This document shows positions 35,155 through 42,165 of a stretch of DNA of 64,000 bases, in pieces. Origin of the DNA: Roseinatronobacter monicus (GTDB lineage: Bacteria > Pseudomonadota > Alphaproteobacteria > Rhodobacterales > Rhodobacteraceae). The position numbers and the translations under genes were made by a program. Each line of letters begins with the position of its first letter. Position 1 is the first letter of the stretch. The notes under the pieces were generated by a model that made no database searches, was not told where the DNA came from, and worked only from the letters and a program-made list of their open reading frames with translations. The stretch covers positions 3,405,001 through 3,469,000 of the forward strand of contig NZ_VFPT01000001.1 in NCBI RefSeq assembly GCF_006716865.1, written 5' to 3'.

Positions 35155-35768
35155 CGGAAGTGACCATCTGCGGGTTAGATGTTTCACGTGAAACATATGA
35201 CACCCTTCAGAATTATGTGGCGCTGCTTCACAAGTGGAATGCCCATATAAACCTTGTGGCGGCGTCTACATTACCTGATTTCTGGGACCGCCACGTTCTG
35301 GATTCAGCGCAGCTTTTCACCCATGCGCCCGCAACAACCCGCCATTGGGTCGATTTAGGGTCTGGTGGCGGGCTTCCGGGCCTTGTCTGTGCAGTGCTCG
35401 CAAAGCAATTTTTGCCTGAATGCAAGTTTACGCTGGTTGAAAGTGATGCCCGCAAGGCCGCGTTTTTAACGACGGCGATACGTGATCTGGAACTCAATAC
35501 GCGCGTACTGGTTGCCCGCACAGAAGCCGCACCACCGCAGAACGCAGATATTGTTTCGGCCCGCGCTTTGGCCCCGTTGCCGCAATTGCTCGACTGGGTT
35601 ACGCGGCATATCGCCAAAGATGGTGTTGCCCTGTTGCCAAAGGGAAAAAACTACGCTGAAGAGCTTGCGGTGGCGCGGCGAGAATGGCAATTTAGCGAGG
35701 CCATTATCGAGAGTCAGACCGACCCGTTGGCGAGATTGCTCATTTTGAAGGATATCAAACGTGTCTGA
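35151..35768 (+). CDS. rsmG: 16S rRNA (guanine-N7) methyltransferase RsmG (GidB)
   Basis: 205 residues, start overlapping the mnmG stop (ATGA). [21 protein letters not shown], the SAM site [16 protein letters not shown] and [14 protein letters not shown], and [15 protein letters not shown] are RsmG features. It methylates G527 of 16S rRNA. A perfect parS lies in its first codons. Its 3' end overlaps the parA start by 8 bp. Confidence 0.97.
   Translation: MTEVTICGLDVSRETYDTLQNYVALLHKWNAHINLVAASTLPDFWDRHVLDSAQLFTHAPATTRHWVDLGSGGGLPGLVCAVLAKQFLPECKFTLVESDARKAAFLTTAIRDLELNTRVLVARTEAAPPQNADIVSARALAPLPQLLDWVTRHIAKDGVALLPKGKNYAEELAVARREWQFSEAIIESQTDPLARLLILKDIKRV
35180..35195. promoter_or_regulatory. 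parS site inside rsmG
   Basis: TGTTTCACGTGAAACA, perfect consensus, in the rsmG frame encoding VSRET. Confidence 0.96.
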
Positions 35769-36576
35769 TCTGACAGCCACCCGAACCATCGCAATTGCGA
35801 ATCAGAAAGGCGGGGTTGGAAAGACGACGACTGCAATCAACCTTGCAGCGGCCCTTGCAGAGCGTGGCGAGAAGACTTTGCTGGTTGATCTCGACCCGCA
35901 AGGCAATGCGTCGACCGGACTAGGGTTGGAGGTCTCGGCGCGCAAATACACAACATATGATTTTTTGTTCGCAAGCGTCCGCCCGTCAGAGATTGTCATT
36001 CAAACGCCGCATAACAACCTTTCTGTCATTCCAGCTACCACAGATCTGTCATCAGCGGATATCGAATTGATGACCCGCGCGCGGCGCAGCTATCTGCTGC
36101 ACGATGCCTTGCGTCACCCCGAGATCAGAGAGGCGGGCTACGACTATATTCTGGTGGATTGCCCACCATCATTGAACCTGCTGACGATCAACGCCATGGT
36201 TGCGGCGCAGTCGGTTCTGGTGCCCTTGCAGGCAGAGTTTTTCGCTCTTGAGGGGCTGTCTCAGCTTATGCTGACGGTGCGCGAGCTGCGCGAAACTGCG
36301 AATACCTCGCTTCGGATCGAGGGGATTTTGTTGACGATGTTCGACCGCCGCAACAATCTAGCGCAGCAGGTTGAAGCAGACGCGCGCGGTAATCTGGGCG
36401 AGCTGGTGTTGCGCACGATGATTCCGCGGAATGTCCGGCTGAGCGAAGCGCCATCTTATGCCATGCCGGTTCTGAATTTTGATTCATCGTCGAAAGGGGC
36501 CATCGCGTATCGTGATCTGGCCACTGAACTTCTTGAAAAGCACAATAAACTTCACTCAGAGGGAGTGGTCCAATGA
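35761..36576 (+). CDS. parA: Chromosome-partitioning ATPase ParA
   Basis: 271 residues from GTG 35761. Deviant Walker A NQKGGVGKTTTAINLA, Walker A' LLVDLDPQGNASTGLG, Walker B YDYILVDCPPSLNLLT and EGILLTMFDRRNNLAQQV define a chromosomal (Soj-type) ParA without an N-terminal DNA-binding extension. It binds DNA non-specifically as an ATP dimer and pulls ParB-parS complexes from the origin. Coupled to parB by ATGA. Confidence 0.97.
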   Translation: MSDLTATRTIAIANQKGGVGKTTTAINLAAALAERGEKTLLVDLDPQGNASTGLGLEVSARKYTTYDFLFASVRPSEIVIQTPHNNLSVIPATTDLSSADIELMTRARRSYLLHDALRHPEIREAGYDYILVDCPPSLNLLTINAMVAAQSVLVPLQAEFFALEGLSQLMLTVRELRETANTSLRIEGILLTMFDRRNNLAQQVEADARGNLGELVLRTMIPRNVRLSEAPSYAMPVLNFDSSSKGAIAYRDLATELLEKHNKLHSEGVVQ

Positions 36577-37445
36577 CTGAACGCAAACCCGAGCGCAGAG
36601 GTTTGGGCCGTGGCCTGTCCGCCTTGATGGCCGAAGTAACACCCGATGCAACCAGCACCGAGCGTCCGCGCGAACAGAACCTGCCTGTGGAAAAGCTTGT
36701 CGCCAATCCCGACCAGCCGCGTCGGCATTTCGATGATACGGCGCTGGCAGAACTTGCCATGTCCATCCGCGAGAAGGGTGTCATTCAACCGCTGATCGTG
36801 CGTCCAAAGGGCGATATGTTCGAAATTGTTGCGGGTGAGCGGCGCTGGCGCGCGGCTCAGCGCGCACAGGTACATGAAGTGCCTGTTATCATTCGGGAAT
36901 TTACGGATACCGAGGTTCTTGAAGTTGGTATTATCGAGAATATCCAGCGCGCTGACCTGAACCCAGTGGAAGAGGCGATGGGCTACCGGACCTTGATCGA
37001 ACGGTTTGGGCATACGCAAGAGCATCTGTCCCAAGCGATGGGCAAAAGCCGTTCGCATATTGCCAATCTCATGCGCTTGCTGACCCTGCCTGCGGAAGTG
37101 CAGACTATGGTGCGCGAGGGAAAGCTCACCGCTGGCCATGCACGTGCGCTTATTACAGCGGATGATCCGGCCATGCTGGCGCGCAAGGTCGTGCTGGAGG
37201 GGTTGTCTGTCCGTCAGACGGAAAGCTTGCTTAAATCCCCATATAGCCCAAGTAAGAAAGCAAAATCAACGGCTTATAGTAAAGATGCGGACACGCGTGC
37301 TTTGGAAAACGACCTGTCGGCGAGTCTGGGTATGCCTGTTGATCTGGAATATGCTGGCGGTCGGGGCAAGGTGACGATCACCTTTCAATCTATGGAACAG
37401 CTTGACCGCCTGTGCGGTATCCTCGGCACGCCGGTCAGGACGTAA
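36573..37445 (+). CDS. parB: Chromosome-partitioning CTPase/DNA-binding protein ParB
   Basis: 290 residues. The N-terminus RRGLGRGLSALMAE is the ParA-activating segment. The CTP-binding domain has the GERRWRAAQRA motif and ENIQRADLNPVEEA; the helix-turn-helix is HTQEHLSQAMGKSRSHIANLMRLL; the C-terminal dimer domain ends at 37445. It loads on parS and spreads as a clamp. Target sites lie 1.4 to 3.3 kb upstream. The 3' end overlaps that of hemW by 11 bp. Confidence 0.97.
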   Translation: MTERKPERRGLGRGLSALMAEVTPDATSTERPREQNLPVEKLVANPDQPRRHFDDTALAELAMSIREKGVIQPLIVRPKGDMFEIVAGERRWRAAQRAQVHEVPVIIREFTDTEVLEVGIIENIQRADLNPVEEAMGYRTLIERFGHTQEHLSQAMGKSRSHIANLMRLLTLPAEVQTMVREGKLTAGHARALITADDPAMLARKVVLEGLSVRQTESLLKSPYSPSKKAKSTAYSKDADTRALENDLSASLGMPVDLEYAGGRGKVTITFQSMEQLDRLCGILGTPVRT

Positions 37446-38589
37446 GCGCCCGCAACACTGCATTCAGCACTGGCCGCCCGTGATCTGTTGCCATGATCCG
37501 GGTGTCCGTCTGCGCTATAACCCCTTGCTCAATGAGATCGCGGATGCGTTCCGATGGCAGGGCGGTCCCTGCAAGCTGCTGATACCGGTGCAGATCACTG
37601 CCTTCGGACAGGCGCATACTCATCATCAGATATTCCAGCGCCTGCTCCTGCGCAGGTACGGTTTCGCGCGCGAGTTCTCCATGACCAGTGCGGGAGACCT
37701 GGTCCAGCCAGGTTGCCGGGGCTAGGGGGGTCTGTGTGGCGATGCGCGTTCCGTTGCGCGTCAGGCGGCCATGTGCGCCGGGCCCGATGCCTGCATAATC
37801 GCCATAGCGCCAATAGATCAGGTTGTGGCGCGACTGTGCCCCCGCGCGGGCGTGATTGGACACCTCATAGGCGGGCATTCCGTGTGCTGCACAAATATCC
37901 TGTGTTAACAGATACATATCTGCTGAAATATCGTCGTCAGGCAACCCTTTTAGCCCGCCTTTTGCGTGCCTTTCGCCAAAGGCCGTGCCTTGCTCGATGG
38001 TCAGTTGGTACAGCGACAGGTGATCGACGGCCATGGACAGCGCTTCTTGCAACTCCCGCTCCCACGCCTGCAAGCTTTGGAACTGGCGCGCATAAATCAG
38101 GTCGAAACTGACGCGGTCAAACTGTTCTCGGGCGATATCAAACGCCACGCGCGCCTCGGCCACGCTGTGCAGGCGGCCCAGTCGGCGCAGATCTTCGTCA
38201 TTCAGCGCTTGTATCCCCATGGAAATGCGGTTCACGCCCGCCTGCGCAAAGCCCTGAAACCGACCCGCTTCGACAGAGCCGGGGTTCGCTTCTAACGTGA
38301 CCTCAAAATCATTGGCGGTCGTCCAGCGCGCAGTGATCCGCTCCAACACCGTGGCAACCAGATCGGGTGACATGAGCGAGGGGGTGCCGCCGCCAAAAAA
38401 AACCGTGTTCAGCAAGCGGCCCTTGGTTTCCTCGGCCACGCGGTCAATCTCTGACAGATAGGCGCGTTCCCATGCGTTCTGGTCAATTTCGGCTGCGACA
38501 TGGCTGTTAAAGTCGCAATATGGGCATTTCGACTGACAAAACGGCCAATGAAGATACAGGCCAAAGCCACCATTTTGCCAGTCGTCCAT
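37435..38589 (-). CDS. hemW: HemW-like radical SAM heme chaperone
   Basis: 384 residues. The radical SAM cluster motif is CQSKCPYC (with CDF following), and FFGGGTPSLMSP is the next motif. HemW has the extra cysteine but lacks coproporphyrinogen oxidase activity; it inserts heme into respiratory enzymes. The C-terminal HemN domain (AGIGPGAHGRL, ALEYLMMSMRLSEG) is present. The lack of an N-terminal extension argues for HemW over HemN. It is last in the rph-rdgB-ridA-hemW run. Confidence 0.93.
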   Translation of the reverse strand: MDDWQNGGFGLYLHWPFCQSKCPYCDFNSHVAAEIDQNAWERAYLSEIDRVAEETKGRLLNTVFFGGGTPSLMSPDLVATVLERITARWTTANDFEVTLEANPGSVEAGRFQGFAQAGVNRISMGIQALNDEDLRRLGRLHSVAEARVAFDIAREQFDRVSFDLIYARQFQSLQAWERELQEALSMAVDHLSLYQLTIEQGTAFGERHAKGGLKGLPDDDISADMYLLTQDICAAHGMPAYEVSNHARAGAQSRHNLIYWRYGDYAGIGPGAHGRLTRNGTRIATQTPLAPATWLDQVSRTGHGELARETVPAQEQALEYLMMSMRLSEGSDLHRYQQLAGTALPSERIRDLIEQGVIAQTDTRIMATDHGRPVLNAVLRALTS

Positions 38590-38591
38590 AT

Positions 38592-38966
38592 CTACCCCTT
38601 AAAGGCCGTAACCTCGATTTCGATCAGCATTTCCGGCTTGATTAACCCTGCAATAACAATCGTTGCCGCCGGTCGTATCTCGCCCATTGCGGCGCCTAGT
38701 GCGGGTGTGACCTCGTCCATCAGCGCAGCATCGGTCAGCGTGTATTGCACGCGCACAATATCGTCGAGGGTGAAGCCGCCCTCTGCCAACACCTTTTCGA
38801 TAGTGGCAAAGCAGTTGCGCGCCTGATCGGCCGCGCTTTCGGGCATGGTCATGGTGCTGTAATCATAGCCTGTGACGCCCGAGACGAAACACCAGCCACC
38901 TTTGACGATGGCGCGGCTGAAGCCAAGTGTTTTTTCAAAGGGGGAACCGGTAGAGATGCGTTTCAT
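38592..38966 (-). CDS. RidA (YjgF/YER057c) family protein
   Basis: 124 residues from ATG 38966, overlapping the rdgB stop (ATGA); ATG 38975 would add three codons. Conserved features: SRAIVKGGWCFVSGVTGYD, QARNCFATIEKVLAEGG, VRVQYTLTD, and IRPAATIVIAGLIKPEMLIEIEVTAF. RidA proteins deaminate reactive enamines/imines, but the canonical active-site arginine (near RPAxT) is the only clear catalytic residue here, so substrate is open. A degenerate parS lies over its start. Confidence 0.88.
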   Translation of the reverse strand: MKRISTGSPFEKTLGFSRAIVKGGWCFVSGVTGYDYSTMTMPESAADQARNCFATIEKVLAEGGFTLDDIVRVQYTLTDAALMDEVTPALGAAMGEIRPAATIVIAGLIKPEMLIEIEVTAFKG

Positions 38967-38974
38967 GTGAAACA
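38959..38974. promoter_or_regulatory. Near-consensus parS site at the ridA start/rdgB end
   Basis: CGTTTCATGTGAAACA, 14 of 16 bases of parS, with one change in the centre and one at the edge. It overlaps the ATGA junction of rdgB and the RidA-family gene. Confidence 0.55.
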
Positions 38975-39571
38975 TCCTTGCAAAAGCGCTGTAATCGCAG
39001 CGCCACGGTGGGAGAGGGTGTTCTTCTCATCAGCCGACATTTCGGCAAAGGTGCGCGTCTCGCCTGCGGGTTGGAACATGGGGTCATAGCCGTGCCCGTC
39101 CTGTCCGCGCCGGGGCCAGACCAACTGCCCGTTCGCATAGCCTTCAAACACCTCGTCATGTCCATCCGGCCAAGCCAGCACCAATGTGCAGCAAAACCGC
39201 GCACGCCAAGGCTGGGCCGCGCCCGCCGCGATCAGTTTTGCATGGGTTTTCTCCATTGCCATCGCAAAATCGCGCCCATTCGGGGTTTCAGCCCAATCGG
39301 CAGTGTAAACACCCGGTGCACCGTCCAGTGCGGCCACTTCCAGACCGGAATCATCCGCCAGCGCCGGCAAGCCCGTTGCCTTGGCAGCAGCATGTGCCTT
39401 GATACGGGCATTGCCGATAAAGTTGTCTTCGGTTTCAACGGGTTCTGGCAGATCATGTTCCGCCGCCGAGGTGACGGTTATCCCCAAGGGCGTCATGATC
39501 TGGCGGAATTCTTCCAGCTTGCCTGCGTTATGCGTGGCAACCAGTAGGGTTTTTCCGCTGAACTTCCTCAT
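38963..39571 (-). CDS. rdgB: XTP/dITP pyrophosphatase (RdgB/HAM1)
   Basis: 202 residues. [18 protein letters not shown] at the N-terminus, [25 protein letters not shown] in the centre and [34 protein letters not shown] at the end are HAM1 hallmarks. It removes deaminated purine nucleotides. Start overlaps the rph stop by 4 bp. Confidence 0.97.
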   Translation of the reverse strand: MRKFSGKTLLVATHNAGKLEEFRQIMTPLGITVTSAAEHDLPEPVETEDNFIGNARIKAHAAAKATGLPALADDSGLEVAALDGAPGVYTADWAETPNGRDFAMAMEKTHAKLIAAGAAQPWRARFCCTLVLAWPDGHDEVFEGYANGQLVWPRRGQDGHGYDPMFQPAGETRTFAEMSADEKNTLSHRGAAITALLQGCFT

Positions 39572-40281
39572 ATAATCGCCGCTTTCTGGGCCGCAATCAA
39601 TTCGCCCACACCCTTTTCGGCAAGGTTCAGAAGCTGATCCATTTCCATGCGCGAGAAGGTGGCACCTTCGGCGCTCATCTGCACCTCGACCAGACGACCG
39701 GTCCCCAGCAGGATGAAATTGCCATCCACGCCTGCGGTGCTGTCTTCGGCGTAGTCCAGATCAAGGACTGGCTGGCCTGCATAGATGCCGCAAGACACCG
39801 CAGCCAGATGTTCGGTGATTGGGTCAGAAACGACATCGCCCGCTTTCAGCAGCTTGTTCACGGCCAGACGCAGCGCCACCCAGCCGCCAGTGATGGCCGC
39901 GCAACGCGTGCCGCCATCGGCTTGGATCACATCGCAGTCAATGGTGATCTGGCGCTCGCCAAGCGCCGAGCGGTCGACGCAGGCGCGCAGGGCGCGGCCG
40001 ATCAGGCGCTGGATTTCCACAGTCCGGCCCTGTTGCTTGCCCGACGCCGCTTCGCGTCGCATCCGGGTATTGGTGGAGCGCGGCAACATGCCATATTCAG
40101 CCGTGACCCAGCCAAGGCCTGTATTGCGCAAGAATGGGGGTGTGCGATCTTCGAGCGAGGCTGTACACAGGACTTTCGTGTCGCCCATCGAAATCATGCA
40201 AGAGCCTTCGGCATGTTTGGTCACGTTCGGCTCGATTGAAATTGTGCGGATGGTGTCTAGATTTCTACCTGACGGGCGCAT
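39568..40281 (-). CDS. rph: Ribonuclease PH
   Basis: 237 residues. [53 protein letters not shown], and [21 protein letters not shown] are the conserved RNase PH segments. It trims tRNA 3' ends using phosphate. The gene diverges from hrcA over a 134-bp gap, the usual alphaproteobacterial arrangement. Confidence 0.97.
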   Translation of the reverse strand: MRPSGRNLDTIRTISIEPNVTKHAEGSCMISMGDTKVLCTASLEDRTPPFLRNTGLGWVTAEYGMLPRSTNTRMRREAASGKQQGRTVEIQRLIGRALRACVDRSALGERQITIDCDVIQADGGTRCAAITGGWVALRLAVNKLLKAGDVVSDPITEHLAAVSCGIYAGQPVLDLDYAEDSTAGVDGNFILLGTGRLVEVQMSAEGATFSRMEMDQLLNLAEKGVGELIAAQKAAII

Positions 40282-40349
40282 GGTCTATCCTTACTTGGGT
40301 ACCGTGCTTCGATACAGGGCCGAATAGGGCGGATGCAAGCCTGATTGCC

Positions 40350-40373
40350 CTTGAAACTGGCGCAGTTTTCAAG
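40350..40373. promoter_or_regulatory. Inverted repeat upstream of hrcA, with a heat-shock -35-like CTTGAAA
   Basis: CTTGAAACTG at 40350 is mirrored by CAGTTTTCAAG ending at 40373, offset by one base. CTTGAAA resembles the -35 of RpoH-dependent promoters, though no clear -10 follows. The classical CIRCE operator (TTAGCACTC-N9-GAGTGCTAA) is not present in 40282-40415. Confidence 0.35.
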
Positions 40374-40415
40374 TGCTTTGAAATTACAGGCTGGTCCAAG
40401 CCGTTGGAGTTTGAA

Positions 40416-41495
40416 ATGCGCAAGACACTTGATGCGCCACAACTGCTGGAAGAAATGAACGACCGCTCGCGCGAGGTGTTTCGCCGTGTGGTCGAGGGGT
40501 ATTTGCATTCTGGCCATCCTGTCGGCTCGCGGACCCTGACGCGGGATATGAGCGAGAAAGTCTCGGCTGCGACTGTGCGCAATGTCATGCAGGATCTGGA
40601 GTTTCTGGGGCTGCTGGACAGCCCGCATATCTCTGCGGGGCGTATTCCCACCAATCTGGGTTTGCGGCTGTTCGTGGACTCCCTGCTGGAAGTGGCACCT
40701 TTGGACCACCGCGACCGCGAAAAACTGGATTCGACCCTTGGCAGCAATGAACGCGATGTGTCGGGTTTGCTGGAAAAGGTGGGCGGCGCATTGAGTGGCA
40801 TCACACAAGGCGCGTCGCTTGTGCTGTCACCCAAGCATGAAGCTGCGATCAAGCATATCGAATTTGTCTCGCTTGCTGCTGACCGTGCGCTGGTGGTTCT
40901 GGTTTTTGCCGACGGACATGTCGAGAACAGGCTGTTTACCCCGCCCAAGGGCATGACACCTTCGGCCATGCGCGAGGCGGCGAATTACCTGAATTCCATG
41001 ATCGAAGGGGCAACCGTCACTTCTTTGTTGGAGCGGTTCCGCTCTGAGATAGCGCGCAACCGGCGCGAGATTGATGCATTGGCGGCCACGCTGGTCGAGC
41101 AGGGTTTGGCGATCTGGGAAAGCGAAGGCGAGCTGCAAGAGCGCCTGATTGTCCGGGGACGTGCGAATCTGCTTGACGAAGGCGCGCCTGCTGAAGATAT
41201 CGAGCGCATCCGAACCCTGTTTGACGATCTGGAGCGAAAGCGTGACATCACGGAATTTCTGGAACTCACCGAACAGGGCGAGGGGGTTCGCATCTTTATC
41301 GGGGCTGAAAACCGTCTTTTTTCGCTGACGGGTTCAACTTTGGTGGTTTCCCCTTATATGAACGCAGAACGCAAGATCATTGGTGCTGTTGGTGTGATTG
41401 GCCCGACGCGGTTGAATTACGGGCGCATCGTACCGATTGTCGATTACACAGCGCAGCTTGTTGGCCGAATGCTGACAGACCGGCGCACAGAATAA
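40416..41495 (+). CDS. hrcA: Heat-inducible transcription repressor HrcA
   Basis: 359 residues from ATG 40416 (GGAG upstream). The N-terminal winged helix (EEMNDRSREVFRRVVEGYLHSGHPVGSRTL, SEKVSAATVRNVMQDLEFLGLL) and the HrcA-specific domain (HIEFVSLAADRALVVLVFADGHVENRL, GEGVRIFIGAENRL, VIGPTRLNYGRIVPIVDYTAQL) are intact. HrcA represses groESL-type operons at CIRCE sites, which must lie elsewhere. It is followed by grpE at 19 bp. Confidence 0.97.
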   Translation: MRKTLDAPQLLEEMNDRSREVFRRVVEGYLHSGHPVGSRTLTRDMSEKVSAATVRNVMQDLEFLGLLDSPHISAGRIPTNLGLRLFVDSLLEVAPLDHRDREKLDSTLGSNERDVSGLLEKVGGALSGITQGASLVLSPKHEAAIKHIEFVSLAADRALVVLVFADGHVENRLFTPPKGMTPSAMREAANYLNSMIEGATVTSLLERFRSEIARNRREIDALAATLVEQGLAIWESEGELQERLIVRGRANLLDEGAPAEDIERIRTLFDDLERKRDITEFLELTEQGEGVRIFIGAENRLFSLTGSTLVVSPYMNAERKIIGAVGVIGPTRLNYGRIVPIVDYTAQLVGRMLTDRRTE

Positions 41496-41514
41496 CGAAG
41501 GAAAAGGGAAGATT

Positions 41515-42093
41515 ATGGCCGACCCAAAGCCAAGCCCCGAAGTGGACCCTGATATTCAAGACGATCTAAATCAGGACATGCACAACGACGCCGAAATGGC
41601 GCAAGACCCCATCAGCGCGCTGGAGGTCGAGATTGACGAGTTGATCGCGCAGCGCGATGAAATGCGCGACCGCATGATCCGTGCATTGGCCGATGCCGAG
41701 AACAGCCGCAAACGTGCCGAGAAAGACCGCCGCGATGCGCAGCTTTACGGCGGCTCGAAAATCGCACGCGACATGCTGCCGGTTTACGACAATCTGACCC
41801 GCGCGCTGAATGCCGTGAATGAAGATACCCGCGCCGCAGCCCCCGGTCTGGTCGAAGGGGTAGAGCTGACGTTGCGCGAGCTGAGCAATATTCTTGGCAA
41901 GCACGGCGTGCAGCGGATCAGCCCGGAAGTGGGCGAGATGTTTGATCCCCATTCGCATCAGGCCATGTTCGAAGCACCCGTGCCCGATTTCAAGGCAGGG
42001 CAGATCATTCAGGTCATGGCCGAAGGGTTCATGCTGCATGACCAATTGCTGCGGCCCGCGCATGTCGGGGTATCGTCAACGCCCGCAAGCTAG
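41515..42093 (+). CDS. grpE: Nucleotide exchange factor GrpE
   Basis: 192 residues with AAGGAAAAGGG before the start. An acidic N-terminus, a long coiled coil (ALEVEIDELIAQRDEMRDRMIRALADAENSRKRAEKDR), and the beta domain (GVQRISPEVGEMFDPHSHQAMFEAP..GFMLHDQLLRPAHVGVS). It releases ADP from DnaK; dnaK is not in this window. Confidence 0.97.
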   Translation: MADPKPSPEVDPDIQDDLNQDMHNDAEMAQDPISALEVEIDELIAQRDEMRDRMIRALADAENSRKRAEKDRRDAQLYGGSKIARDMLPVYDNLTRALNAVNEDTRAAAPGLVEGVELTLRELSNILGKHGVQRISPEVGEMFDPHSHQAMFEAPVPDFKAGQIIQVMAEGFMLHDQLLRPAHVGVSSTPAS

Positions 42094-42122
42094 ACGCGCC
42101 TTGGTTATGACTGGGATTGAAT

Positions 42123-42147
42123 AAAGGGGGCAATTCGCCCCCTTTTT
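42123..42147 (+). terminator. Intrinsic terminator after grpE
   Basis: AAAGGGGGC-AATTC-GCCCCCTTTTT, lying between the convergent grpE and mutS genes; it can act in both directions. Confidence 0.92.
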
Positions 42148-42165
42148 CTGGCACAGAATAAACGG

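Noticed and set aside
40134..40415. N-terminal extension of hrcA
   Set aside because: It reads antisense through rph; HrcA homology and a ribosome binding site begin at 40416.
40282..40415. CIRCE operator before hrcA
   Set aside because: No TTAGCACTC or GAGTGCTAA block is present.
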